Positions 14,880 through 23,945 of a stretch of DNA of 28,631 bases are shown here, in pieces. Location of the stretch: assembly GCA_002315235.1 (NCBI GenBank), contig DCGK01000046.1:1-28631 (forward strand). Reading direction: 5' to 3'. The notes under the pieces were generated by a model, which saw only the letters and a program-made list of their open reading frames with translations, did not search any database and was not told the origin of the DNA. This stretch comes from Ruminococcus sp. UBA1780. GTDB lineage: Bacteria > Bacillota > Clostridia > Oscillospirales > Ruminococcaceae. Position numbers and translations under genes: made by a program. Within the stretch, counting starts at the first letter, position 1. Every line of letters begins with the position of its first letter.

Positions 14880-14967
14880 ATTTATCTATCAAATACTAAA
14901 TAATTTATCGTATTGCGCAGGATTTTACCTTTTGTGATAATCGTTTTGCTGTATACGGAAAAATCAG

Positions 14968-14997
14968 TTGATTTACCATGACCAAAAGTGTTATAAT
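14968..14997 (+). promoter_or_regulatory. promoter for the ftsK operon
   Basis: TTGATT (14968-14973) and TATAAT (14992-14997) are 18 bases apart. The likely start is near 15004, giving a leader of about 40 bases with AAGGAG at 15031-15036 before ATG 15044. No other promoter of similar quality is seen in the gaps of the following operon. Confidence 0.6.
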
Positions 14998-15043
14998 AAA
15001 AAGGTGCAGGTAAAATGCAGAATAATAATTAAGGAGTACATAT

Positions 15044-17650
15044 ATGCCTATAAAGGATACCAAATCTGATAATGGCGACAGCAACAAAAGGAAAAAAAGA
15101 GGTGCGGAAATCAAAGAAGAAAAAAAACCTGAGGGCGGAGGCTTTTTTGACAGTAATTTCTGGTCAATTATACTTCTTGCCTTTACGGTGTTTCTTACTC
15201 TTGCCGCTTTTGTTTCCGGAACTGACGGCTGGCTTACTATACATAACATTGTAAGGGGCGTATTCGGAATCTCGGTCTTTCTTGTGGTTCCGGTATTTTT
15301 CTATGCTTCATATCTTATTTCCAAGGAAAAGGACAAGGAAAAAATAGTTTCAAGACTTATACAGGGGATGCTTCTTCTTCTTCTTGCAAGTTCAATTATA
15401 CAGGTAGTTTTTCTGGGAGATATTCCGGGAGAGGATTTTGACGAAAAAGTTACAAATCTTTATGAGAACGGTATTCTCATGAAGAGCGGCGGAGTTCTGA
15501 GTGCTGCATTCGGTGTGCCGCTTGTTTCATTTCTCGGACCTACCGGAGCAAAGCTTACCATACTCATTGCTTTGTTTGTTATTATTCTTTTTATGAAGAA
15601 TATTACCGTTGAGAAGCTTTTTTCATGGGTTAAGACCGGATACGGAAAAGTTAAGGACTACTGGAACGGACTTAAAGATGTTTCACTCCGTGACAGATAT
15701 GAAGATGAAGTTATTTCAGCTTCAAATTACAGAATAGACGAGTCTGCTGAGGAAATTAAGCTTGATGTTCTGAAAACTGAACCGGTTCCGGAGCGTGATA
15801 TAGCTGCCGAAATTAAAAGCTTTTTTAAGAAAAAGTTCAGAACTGATGATCAGAGTGAGGAGCTTTCACAGCTGCTTGAAGAAAATACATCAGGTATTAC
15901 AGCTGAGGAAACGAATACAAACACAATTGATATTCCTATTGTGACCGAACAGGACAATTCAGAATATCAGAGACTCAGACAGCAGACTGCTGCTGAAGAG
16001 GAAGAAGAAATAAGAGCAATGTCAGCTGACGTTATCGTACCGGAGGAAACTCCGGCTTCAGAACCTTCTGAAAGACATACAGTCAGCCTCAGCAAGACAG
16101 ATGAGGCACCTGCTTCGTCACAGGAGAAAAGCATCAGCAGACCGGCTGAGAATCACTACAACTATCCTCCTATAGAATTTCTCAAAGCAAGGGAAATCAG
16201 TGCCAGCAGTATAGCTGCTGAAACCGAACAGAATGAAACTGCGGTTAAGCTTGTTCAGACACTTGAAAATTTTGGCGTAAAAACAACCCTTTCCGATATA
16301 CACAGAGGTCCGACTGTTACCAGATATGAGCTTCAGCCGTCTCCAGGTGTAAAGGTTTCAAAAATAACAAATCTTTCTGATGACATTGCTCTTAACCTGG
16401 CAGCTGCCGGTGTACGTATAGAGGCTCCTATTCCGGGAAAACCGGCTGTTGGTATTGAGGTTCCGAACAGGACAAAGGATACCGTTACTCTCAGGGAGCT
16501 TCTTGAGAGTGATGAGTTCAGAAATTCACAGAGCAGACTTTCATTTGCAGTCGGACGTGACATTGCGGGTAATGTAATTATCGGTGATATTGCAAAGATG
16601 CCACACGTAATTATTGCCGGGTCAACTGGTTCAGGTAAGTCTGTCTGCACCAACTCAATTATCATGAGTATTCTCTACAAGTCATCTCCTGATGAGGTAA
16701 GACTTCTTCTGATAGACCCTAAGATAGTTGAATTCAAGGTTTACGACGGAATACCGCATCTTCTTATTCCTGTTGTAACTGATCCGAGAAAAGCTGCCGG
16801 TGCACTTAACTGGGCAGTTCAGGAAATGCTCAGAAGATACAAGCTTTTTGCAGACAATAATGTCCGTGACCTTAAGGGATATAATGAAAAGGCAGCAGGA
16901 AGCGACGGAGCATTAGAAAAAATGCCGCAGATTGTTATAGCAATCGACGAGCTTGCTGACCTTATGATGGCTGCTTCAAATGAAGTTGAAGACGCTATAT
17001 GCCGTCTCGCTCAGATGGCACGTGCAGCAGGTATGCATCTTATTATTGCCACACAGAGACCTACTGTTGATATTATCACCGGTCTTATCAAGGCAAATGT
17101 ACCAAGCCGAATAGCTCTTTCAGTAAAGTCATCAATTGACTCAAGAACTATTCTTGATACAAGCGGTGCTGAAAAGCTTCTTGGTCAGGGTGATATGCTT
17201 TATTCACCTTCAGGTGTTCCGAAGCCGATACGTATTCAGGGCTGTTTCTGCTCAACAAAGGAGATAGAATCAGTTGTAACATACATAAAGCATCATGCCA
17301 CTGCGGAATACAGTGATGAAATCATGGAGGAAATTGAAAAGAATATTCCTGTTCCGAAGGGTGAGAAGGGAGCCGCCGGAGGAAAAACAGACACTGCTCT
17401 TGACGGCGACGATGAGCTTATTGAAAAGGCAATTGATATTATAAATGAAACAGGACAGGCATCTACTTCATCACTTCAGAGAAAGCTTAAGCTTGGTTAT
17501 GCGCGTGCAGCCAGAATTATGGATGAGCTTGAGGATCTTGGCGTTATAGGACCTTCAGAAGGTTCAAAGCCGAGAAGAATTCTTATGACAAAAGCTCAGT
17601 GGGCTGAGCGGAGAATGCGCAGAATGGATGAGGAAGCCGGTAACGAATAA
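15044..17650 (+). CDS. ftsK: FtsK/SpoIIIE DNA translocase
   Basis: Membrane-anchored hexameric ATPase that moves chromosomal DNA through the division or sporulation septum. A basic N-terminus is followed by about four membrane segments (residues 38-190). Then come a long acidic linker (about 210-400), the alpha domain, and the RecA-like motor with Walker A GSTGSGKS (Lys532), LLLIDPK, the Walker B region IVIAIDELADLM and IIATQRPTVDIITG. The C-terminal gamma winged helix (about 800-868) includes QRKLKLGYARAARIMDELE, which reads the polar guide sequences of DNA. At 868 residues it is complete. ATG 15044 has AAGGAG seven bases upstream. It heads an eight-gene operon. Whether it serves vegetative division, sporulation or both cannot be told. 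Confidence 0.96.
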   Translation: MPIKDTKSDNGDSNKRKKRGAEIKEEKKPEGGGFFDSNFWSIILLAFTVFLTLAAFVSGTDGWLTIHNIVRGVFGISVFLVVPVFFYASYLISKEKDKEKIVSRLIQGMLLLLLASSIIQVVFLGDIPGEDFDEKVTNLYENGILMKSGGVLSAAFGVPLVSFLGPTGAKLTILIALFVIILFMKNITVEKLFSWVKTGYGKVKDYWNGLKDVSLRDRYEDEVISASNYRIDESAEEIKLDVLKTEPVPERDIAAEIKSFFKKKFRTDDQSEELSQLLEENTSGITAEETNTNTIDIPIVTEQDNSEYQRLRQQTAAEEEEEIRAMSADVIVPEETPASEPSERHTVSLSKTDEAPASSQEKSISRPAENHYNYPPIEFLKAREISASSIAAETEQNETAVKLVQTLENFGVKTTLSDIHRGPTVTRYELQPSPGVKVSKITNLSDDIALNLAAAGVRIEAPIPGKPAVGIEVPNRTKDTVTLRELLESDEFRNSQSRLSFAVGRDIAGNVIIGDIAKMPHVIIAGSTGSGKSVCTNSIIMSILYKSSPDEVRLLLIDPKIVEFKVYDGIPHLLIPVVTDPRKAAGALNWAVQEMLRRYKLFADNNVRDLKGYNEKAAGSDGALEKMPQIVIAIDELADLMMAASNEVEDAICRLAQMARAAGMHLIIATQRPTVDIITGLIKANVPSRIALSVKSSIDSRTILDTSGAEKLLGQGDMLYSPSGVPKPIRIQGCFCSTKEIESVVTYIKHHATAEYSDEIMEEIEKNIPVPKGEKGAAGGKTDTALDGDDELIEKAIDIINETGQASTSSLQRKLKLGYARAARIMDELEDLGVIGPSEGSKPRRILMTKAQWAERRMRRMDEEAGNE

Positions 17651-17668
17651 TAATCAGGAGGTATTTTC

Positions 17669-19627
17669 TTGAACGAATTTTTACCTGTTTGCAGAGAAGA
17701 CATGGAAAAACGGGGTATTGATCAGCTTGATTTTATACTTGTTACAGGAGATTCATATGTTGATCATCCGAGTTTCGGTATTTCAATTATTTCCAGAGTA
17801 CTTGAAGACAAGGGTTACAGGGTCGGAATAATTGCCCAGCCGGACTGGAGAAGCGACCATGATTTTAAGAAACTCGGAACACCGAAATACGCGTTCCTTG
17901 TTACATCAGGAAATATAGATTCAATGGTTGCGCATTATACCGCCGCGAAAAGAAAAAGATCAGACGATGCATATACTGCCGGCGGAAAGGCGGGAAAGCG
18001 TCCTGACAGAGCCGTAATAGTATACTGCCAGTGTATAAGAAAGATATTCGGGGATATTCCGATAGCAATCGGTGGTCTTGAGGCATCACTGAGAAGGTTT
18101 GCACACTATGATTACTGGGATGATGATGTACGTCCTTCCATTCTTGTAGATAGTGAGGCTGATATTCTTATGTACGGCATGTCAGAGCATCAGATAGTTG
18201 AAATTGCAGATGCACTTAAGAGCGGAAAGAAAATAAGCGAGATAACTGATATCCGGGGAATCTGCTATCTTACAGATCCTGTAAATACACCTTTCGGAGC
18301 TGCTGAATGTCCTGATTTCAGTCAGGTACGTGAAAATAAAAAATCATATGCGAAGGCCTGCAGGATTCAGTATGACCATCAGGACGAGGTTTACGGAAAA
18401 ACAGTAATTCAGCGTCACGGAAAGAAAATGCTTGTGCAGACTCCTCCTGCTTACTGCCTTACAACTGAGGAAATGGATCATGTTTACAGTCTTCCGTACT
18501 GCAGAACATATCATCCTATGTATGAAAAGGACGGCGGAGTTCCCGGAATAAAGGAAGTTGAATTTTCCATTACCCATAACAGAGGTTGCTTCGGAAACTG
18601 CAACTTCTGTTCAATAGCTCTTCACCAGGGCAGAAAAATATCCAAACGAAGCGAAGAGTCAGTTCTGAAAGAGGCTGAGCTTCTTACTACTCTTCCTAAT
18701 TTCAAGGGATATATTCATGATGTCGGAGGTCCGACTGCCAACTTCAGAAATCCAAGCTGTACAAAACAGCTGAAGCACGGGCTGTGCAAGGGTAAGAAAT
18801 GTCTTGCTCCTGAACCGTGCAGAGCGCTTGAGGTAGATCATACGGAGTATCTGGGAATTCTAAGAAAACTCAGAAAAATAAAAGGCGTCAAGCGTGTCTT
18901 TATCCGTTCCGGTATCAGATATGATTATCTGATTAAGGATGAAAATGATGAGTTTATGAAGGAACTCATCAGGTATCATGTCAGCGGACAGCTTAAGGTT
19001 GCACCTGAGCACTGCTCTGCAGTTGTTCTGGACAAGATGGGCAAGCCGCATATTGAAGCGTACCGTGTATTTCAGAAAAAATTCTATGATATAACAAAGG
19101 GCATTAACAAGGAACAGTATCTTATTCCTTATCTGATGTCATCACATCCCGGAAGTACACTTAAGGATGCAGTGGAACTTTCACTGTTTCTGAAGGAGCA
19201 TAAAATACATCCGGAGCAGGTACAGGATTTTTATCCGACACCGGGAACTATATCAACCTGTATGTTCTATACTGAACTTGATCCGTATACAATGGAGCCT
19301 GTATATGTTCCGAAAACAGCTGAGGAAAAAGCAATGCAGAGGGCCATGCTTCAGTACTTCAAGCCTGAAAACAAGGAAACAGTACTGAAGGTTCTTAAGA
19401 AAATCGGACGAAGAGATCTCATCGGAACATCGCCTAAGTGTCTGGTTGCTGATGACCTTCCGCAGAGGAAAGCTTCTCCTTCCGGCGGCAGAAACAGCAG
19501 CGGCAGAGGCAGAAATGCCGCGGGACAGAACAGCCGTACTTCAAACGGTAAAAGCGTAAGAAACGGTTACGGGCAGGGTCAGTCAGGTTCGTCCGGCAGA
19601 AAACAGAACGGCAGAAAGAAAAAGTAA
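17669..19627 (+). CDS. ygiQ: YgiQ family radical SAM protein
   Basis: A 652-residue radical SAM protein of the YgiQ family, whose reaction is not established. The N-terminal region matches the family start (LDFILVTGDSYVDHPSFG), with GGLEASLRRFAHYDYW further on. The iron-sulfur motif CFGNCNFC (Cys307, Cys311, Cys314) lies in the middle, and the YgiQ-specific C-terminal part has VQDFYPTPGTISTCMFYT. The last 56 residues or so form a Gly/Ser/Arg/Asn/Lys tail without any acidic residue, suggesting nucleic-acid contact. The start is TTG 17669, set by a strong AGGAGG at 17656-17661. The stop overlaps the next ATG by one base. Confidence 0.93.
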   Translation: MNEFLPVCREDMEKRGIDQLDFILVTGDSYVDHPSFGISIISRVLEDKGYRVGIIAQPDWRSDHDFKKLGTPKYAFLVTSGNIDSMVAHYTAAKRKRSDDAYTAGGKAGKRPDRAVIVYCQCIRKIFGDIPIAIGGLEASLRRFAHYDYWDDDVRPSILVDSEADILMYGMSEHQIVEIADALKSGKKISEITDIRGICYLTDPVNTPFGAAECPDFSQVRENKKSYAKACRIQYDHQDEVYGKTVIQRHGKKMLVQTPPAYCLTTEEMDHVYSLPYCRTYHPMYEKDGGVPGIKEVEFSITHNRGCFGNCNFCSIALHQGRKISKRSEESVLKEAELLTTLPNFKGYIHDVGGPTANFRNPSCTKQLKHGLCKGKKCLAPEPCRALEVDHTEYLGILRKLRKIKGVKRVFIRSGIRYDYLIKDENDEFMKELIRYHVSGQLKVAPEHCSAVVLDKMGKPHIEAYRVFQKKFYDITKGINKEQYLIPYLMSSHPGSTLKDAVELSLFLKEHKIHPEQVQDFYPTPGTISTCMFYTELDPYTMEPVYVPKTAEEKAMQRAMLQYFKPENKETVLKVLKKIGRRDLIGTSPKCLVADDLPQRKASPSGGRNSSGRGRNAAGQNSRTSNGKSVRNGYGQGQSGSSGRKQNGRKKK

Positions 19628-20541
19628 TGAAAAAATTCAGGAAGGCTGCTTTTGTTCTGCTGCTGGCTGTTATTCTGGTAATGGCTCTGGCCGACACTTC
19701 CGGATTTCTGACCTATGAACAGATGATGGTTTTCCTGAAACTCAGGGAACCTTCATTTACTGAAGCCGGGCTTTCAGTTCATTTTATTGATGTCGGGCAG
19801 GGGGATTCGACCCTTATAGTATCGGGTGAGTACAGTGTGCTTATAGATGCCGGAGAAAAGGAAAGCGGTCAGACAGTGGTTTCATATCTTGCTTCGCAGA
19901 ACATTTCAAAGCTTGACTACATAATAGCAACTCATCCTCATTCAGACCATACAGGCGGAATAGAGGATATACTTGAAAATTTTGAAACCGGAACGGTTAT
20001 TGTTCCTCATTTTTCAGAAGAGGGTAAGGATGAAGAAGATCTTTACACATGGAAAGCTCTTAAAAAAACACTTGAAAATGCTGATGCAGATGTATGTGAA
20101 GCATATCCGGGAATGAAACTGAACCTCGGAGTTTCGGAGCTTGTCATACTTGCTCCTCTTGGTGAATATGAAAATCCTAACAACTGTTCGGTTGTTTCTG
20201 AACTTGTTCATGAAGATAATATTTTTCTTTTTCCGGGTGATGCGGAATCGGAAAGCGAAGCCGAAATGCTTTCACACGGAGTGCTTGATGATATTGATGT
20301 TCTCAAAGCAGGGCATCACGGGAGTTCAACCTCATCCGGCGGTGAATTTCTGGAAATAGTAAAACCGGAATATGCAGTGGTTTCCTGTGGTACAGGGAAC
20401 TCCTACAACCATCCGTCAGAGTCAGTTATGCAGAGATTCGGAAAGTCAGGAGTACAGATTTTCCGTACTGATCTTCAGGGCAGTATTGTTGCGGAGTCTG
20501 ACGGGAAAAAAATCAGTTTTGTAACTACACGCAGTGAATAG
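19627..20541 (+). CDS. secreted ComEC-like metallo-beta-lactamase-fold hydrolase
   Basis: A 304-residue protein with a signal or anchor helix (residues 7-24) followed by a metallo-beta-lactamase fold of the ComEC/Rec2 C-terminal type. Motifs: HFIDVGQGDSTLI, metal-binding HPHSDH (103-108), LFPGDAE and LKAGHHGSS. Standalone proteins of this kind lack the ComEC membrane channel; nuclease or phosphodiesterase activity outside the membrane is inferred. The ATG overlaps the ygiQ stop (TAATG), so translation is coupled; there is no strong ribosome site of its own. It is followed after 13 bases by the rpiR-type regulator. Confidence 0.88.
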   Translation: MKKFRKAAFVLLLAVILVMALADTSGFLTYEQMMVFLKLREPSFTEAGLSVHFIDVGQGDSTLIVSGEYSVLIDAGEKESGQTVVSYLASQNISKLDYIIATHPHSDHTGGIEDILENFETGTVIVPHFSEEGKDEEDLYTWKALKKTLENADADVCEAYPGMKLNLGVSELVILAPLGEYENPNNCSVVSELVHEDNIFLFPGDAESESEAEMLSHGVLDDIDVLKAGHHGSSTSSGGEFLEIVKPEYAVVSCGTGNSYNHPSESVMQRFGKSGVQIFRTDLQGSIVAESDGKKISFVTTRSE

Positions 20542-20554
20542 GCGGTAAAGAATT

Positions 20555-21424
20555 ATGGGTAACAGTATTGATGTTTTTGCTGCAATAAAAAACAATTACG
20601 GCAGCATGTCAAAGGGACACAGAAAAATAGCGGAATACATACTCGAAAACTATCAGAAGGCCTCATATATGACAGCGCTTTCTCTTGGTCAGACTGTAGG
20701 TGTAAGTGAGTCAACGGTAGTCAGATTTGCTATGGAGCTTGGCTTTGACGGTTATCCGGGATTTCAGGAAAACCTTAAGACTGCCATGAAGGCAAAGCTT
20801 ACCTCGGTTGAGCGAATGGAGCTTGCAAGCAGTCAGATGACAAGACGCGATGTGTATGACAAAGTTATGAGTCTTGATATTGAGCTTATCAGAGAAACAA
20901 GGGACAACGGTGACAGAGAAGCATTTGACGGTGCAGTTGATGCACTTCTTGGTGCAAAGAGAATCTATATCGTTGCTTCAAGAAGTGCTTCACCTATAGC
21001 AGAGTTTCTGAGATATTATTTCAGTATTATTTTTGATGACGTAAAGCTCATTGTCAACGTTACAACGAGTGACCTTCTTCAGAGACTTTTCCGAGTTGGT
21101 GAGGGCGATATCGTAATAGGAATCAGCTTCCCGAGATATTCAAAGCAGACGACAATTGCCATGGATTATGCTTCAGGAAACGGTGCCACAGTAATTGCCG
21201 TAACTGACAGTGTTCATTCTCCGATAGCGAGAAATGCGGATCATGTTCTTGCAGCCGGCAGCGGCATGGTATCATTTGCTGACTCACTTGCAGCACCTCT
21301 GAGCCTTATAAATGCTCTTATTGCAGCTGTAAGTCTTGAAAAGGAAAAGGATATCAACAGAAGTTTTGAAACACTTGAGCATTTGTGGGATGAATATGAT
21401 GTCTATGAAAAGACTGACAAATAA
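20555..21424 (+). CDS. RpiR/MurR family transcriptional regulator
   Basis: A 289-residue regulator with an N-terminal helix-turn-helix (about 1-77; VGVSESTVVRFAMELGFDGY is the recognition region) and a C-terminal SIS sugar-phosphate domain (about 125-260; IYIVASRSASPIAEFLRYYF, then GDIVIGISFPRYSKQT). Family members sense phosphosugars, such as N-acetylmuramate 6-phosphate. No sugar-metabolism gene lies next to it, so its target is probably elsewhere. Ribosome site AGGCGG. It is embedded in the ftsK-rpsA operon with gaps of 13 and 14 bases. Confidence 0.92.
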   Translation: MGNSIDVFAAIKNNYGSMSKGHRKIAEYILENYQKASYMTALSLGQTVGVSESTVVRFAMELGFDGYPGFQENLKTAMKAKLTSVERMELASSQMTRRDVYDKVMSLDIELIRETRDNGDREAFDGAVDALLGAKRIYIVASRSASPIAEFLRYYFSIIFDDVKLIVNVTTSDLLQRLFRVGEGDIVIGISFPRYSKQTTIAMDYASGNGATVIAVTDSVHSPIARNADHVLAAGSGMVSFADSLAAPLSLINALIAAVSLEKEKDINRSFETLEHLWDEYDVYEKTDK

Positions 21425-21438
21425 AGGCGGTAAAATTT

Positions 21439-22659
21439 TTGAGATTTGACAGTATAATAATCGGCGGCGGTGCTGCCGGGATGATGGCTGCGGTTACTGC
21501 AGCAAGGTACGGAAAAAATGTAGCTGTTTTTGAAAAGAATGAACGTCTCGGACGAAAGCTCCGTATTACCGGCAAGGGAAGGTGCAACGTTACCAATTTC
21601 TGTGATACTGATGAGCTGGTGAACAATATTCCGGTGAACAACAGATTTCTTTACAGTTCATTTTCCGGCTTTTCACCTCAGGATGTTATGGATTTCTTTG
21701 AAAATGCAGGAGTACCTCTGAAGGTGGAGAGAGGAAACAGAGTATTTCCGGTTTCAGACAAAGCAGAGGATATAGTTGCTGCTCTTTCAGGTGAAATGAA
21801 AAAAGCAGGAGTAAAGGTATTACATGAAAACGTAAAGAGCATAATCGTGGAGGACGGAGTATGCTGCGGAGTGAAAACCGATAAGGGTGAATATAATTCA
21901 CTGACGGTACTTGTTGCAACGGGCGGTGCTTCCTATCCGCTGACCGGTTCTACAGGCGACGGATACAGATTTGCCCGTGAATGCGGTCATACGGTTACGG
22001 ATATTGTTCCTTCACTTGTTCCTCTTGAAATTACTGAGGATTTCTGCAGCAGCCTTAACGGGCTGGCTCTCAGAAATGTCTCACTTACTCTTATGGACAA
22101 CGGAAAGAAAATATTCAGTGAGCTTGGAGAAATGTCTTTTACTGATTATGGTGTTACCGGTCCGCTTGTGCTTACAGCAAGCTCAAGAATAAGAAAAATG
22201 GAAAAGGGAAGATATTATCTTCTGATTGATTTCAAGCCGGGACTTACAGAGGAAAAGCTTGACAAAAGACTCCAGCGTGATTTTACGGAAATGTCAGGAA
22301 CTGAATTCAGAAGTGTTCTGATAAAGCTTCTTCCGTCAAGGATAATTCCTGTATTTGTAAGACGCTCCGGAATATCTCCTGAGATAAAGGCAGGTCAGAT
22401 TTCCAGGGCTCAGCGTCTTGAGCTTGTTAAGCTTCTCAAGAATTTCCGACTTGGAATCTACAGCTTCAGACCTGTGGAGGAGGCAATTGTCACCAGCGGC
22501 GGGGTGAGTGTAAAAGAGATAAATCCCAAAACAATGGAATCCAGAATTGTAAGCGGACTGTTTTTTGCCGGAGAGGTAATAGACGCAGACGGCTATACAG
22601 GCGGTTTCAATCTTCAGATTGCGTTTTCGACAGGCTATACTGCCGGAATGAATATATAA
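21439..22659 (+). CDS. BaiN/HI0933-type FAD-dependent oxidoreductase
   Basis: Flavoprotein of 406 residues. The FAD motif IIIGGGAAGMMAAVTAARYG is near the N-terminus, followed by GRKLRITGKGRCNVTN, typical of the HI0933/YhiN group. LVATGGASYPLTGSTGDGYRFA, FTDYGVTGPLVL and the C-terminal GLFFAGEVIDADGYTGGFNL complete the pattern. Some relatives reduce bile-acid intermediates or lipids, but the group is broad and the substrate is unknown. The start is TTG 21439 with AAGGCGG eight bases upstream; it leads straight into the FAD strand. Its place before cmk and plsC is a common Clostridia arrangement. Confidence 0.9.
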   Translation: MRFDSIIIGGGAAGMMAAVTAARYGKNVAVFEKNERLGRKLRITGKGRCNVTNFCDTDELVNNIPVNNRFLYSSFSGFSPQDVMDFFENAGVPLKVERGNRVFPVSDKAEDIVAALSGEMKKAGVKVLHENVKSIIVEDGVCCGVKTDKGEYNSLTVLVATGGASYPLTGSTGDGYRFARECGHTVTDIVPSLVPLEITEDFCSSLNGLALRNVSLTLMDNGKKIFSELGEMSFTDYGVTGPLVLTASSRIRKMEKGRYYLLIDFKPGLTEEKLDKRLQRDFTEMSGTEFRSVLIKLLPSRIIPVFVRRSGISPEIKAGQISRAQRLELVKLLKNFRLGIYSFRPVEEAIVTSGGVSVKEINPKTMESRIVSGLFFAGEVIDADGYTGGFNLQIAFSTGYTAGMNI

Positions 22660-22679
22660 TGAAAATGAGGTAAAATGAT

Positions 22680-23351
22680 ATGATAAATGTTGCAATTGAC
22701 GGACCTGCAGGTGCAGGAAAAAGCTCCATAGCAAAAGCTGTTGCAAAGGATACCGGATATATATACGCAGATACCGGCGCTCTTTACAGATCAGTGGCAT
22801 ATTACATGATAAGCAGAAATATTTCACCGGATGATACTGCTGAGATTATCGCTGCTCTTGACGGACTTGAAATAAGCCTGACATATAAGGACGGTCAGCA
22901 GAGAGTTATTGCTGCGGGTGAGGACGTTTCTGACAAAATCAGAACACCGGAAGTATCTATGGGAGCTTCAAAGGTTTCTGCAGTACCGGAAGTAAGAACA
23001 TTCCTTTTTGATCTCCAGAAGAAAATAGCTGCTGAAAACAATATTATCATGGACGGACGTGATATCGGAACTGTTGTTCTTCCGGACGCACAGCTTAAGA
23101 TTTTTCTTACAGCAAGTGCGGAGGAAAGAGCACGAAGAAGATTTGCAGAGCTTGAAGGTACAGAAGGTGTAACCTTTGAAAGCATTCTTGCAGATATTAT
23201 TAAGCGTGATGAAAACGACATGAACAGAGCTGTATCTCCGCTTAAGCAGGCAGATGATGCCGTTCTTGTTGATACAACAGATATGACAATCGAAGAAGTA
23301 ATCACTCTTCTTGAAAAAATGATTAAGGAAACAGAAGAAAAGGAGAGTTAA
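22680..23351 (+). CDS. cmk: (d)CMP kinase
   Basis: Phosphorylates CMP and dCMP with ATP. Motifs: GPAGAGKSS (Lys14), YADTGALYRSVAYYM, the substrate region DGRDIGTVVLPDAQLKIFLT, and the lid ERARRRFAEL with RDENDMNRAVSPL. At 223 residues it has the usual length. ATG 22680 has GAGG at 22667-22670. The next gene begins two bases after its stop. It lies in the conserved cmk-plsC-ispH/rpsA run. Confidence 0.97.
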   Translation: MINVAIDGPAGAGKSSIAKAVAKDTGYIYADTGALYRSVAYYMISRNISPDDTAEIIAALDGLEISLTYKDGQQRVIAAGEDVSDKIRTPEVSMGASKVSAVPEVRTFLFDLQKKIAAENNIIMDGRDIGTVVLPDAQLKIFLTASAEERARRRFAELEGTEGVTFESILADIIKRDENDMNRAVSPLKQADDAVLVDTTDMTIEEVITLLEKMIKETEEKES

Positions 23352-23353
23352 AA

Positions 23354-23944
23354 GTGTTGTACGGTCTTGTAAGAAACATAGCAATTCTCGCGTACAGGTT
23401 ATGGTACGGAATTTCATTTGAAGGCGTTGAAAATCTTCCTGAGGACGGAACATTTATCATAGCCTGTAATCACAGATCCTATGCGGATCCGGTACTTCTG
23501 TCACTTAAGGTAAAGAAAAGATGCGTTTATATGGCCAAGGAAGAGCTTTTCAGAAATCCTGTTTTTGCTGCTTTTATCCGTGCATGGGGAGCATTTCCGG
23601 TTAAACGCGGGGAAGGTGACAACGGTATCATTGAAACATCAATTGAAAAAATCAGATCAGGAAAGAATCTTGCGATATTTCCTGAAGGTACAAGATCAAA
23701 GGACGGTAAGGTAGGACGCGGGAAAACAGGTGTTGCACTTATCGCTGCCAGAGCAGGTGTACAGGTTGTTCCGTGCGGTATTTCCTATGAGGGAAAGCTT
23801 CGTTTCAGAAATAAAATAACAGTCAGATACGGCAGGCCGATCAGCCCTGAACAGCTCAGGATAAGTGAGACGCCGCAGCCAAAGGAGCTTAAGGCTCTTA
23901 AGACTGTAATTATGGATGCAATAACGGAACTGGTGGAGAAATAA
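23354..23944 (+). CDS. plsC: 1-acyl-sn-glycerol-3-phosphate acyltransferase
   Basis: Membrane-associated enzyme that adds the second acyl chain in phosphatidic acid synthesis. The catalytic motif NHRSYAD lies at 39-45 (His40, Asp45), FPVKRG follows, and FPEGTRS at 109-115 binds the glycerol phosphate. The N-terminus (LVRNIAILAYRLWYGISF) is the hydrophobic docking part. The start is GTG 23354 with AGGAG eight bases upstream, inside the end of cmk. It ends one base before the ispH/rpsA ATG. 196 residues, complete. Confidence 0.94.
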   Translation: MLYGLVRNIAILAYRLWYGISFEGVENLPEDGTFIIACNHRSYADPVLLSLKVKKRCVYMAKEELFRNPVFAAFIRAWGAFPVKRGEGDNGIIETSIEKIRSGKNLAIFPEGTRSKDGKVGRGKTGVALIAARAGVQVVPCGISYEGKLRFRNKITVRYGRPISPEQLRISETPQPKELKALKTVIMDAITELVEK

Positions 23945-23945
23945 T

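Noticed and set aside
22336..22827. 163-residue minus-strand frame across the flavoprotein and cmk genes
   Set aside because: It lies opposite two clearly real genes, shows no domain pattern and has no ribosome site.
22968..23453. 161-residue minus-strand frame opposite cmk and plsC
   Set aside because: Antisense shadow; both plus-strand genes are certain and the frame shows no family motif.
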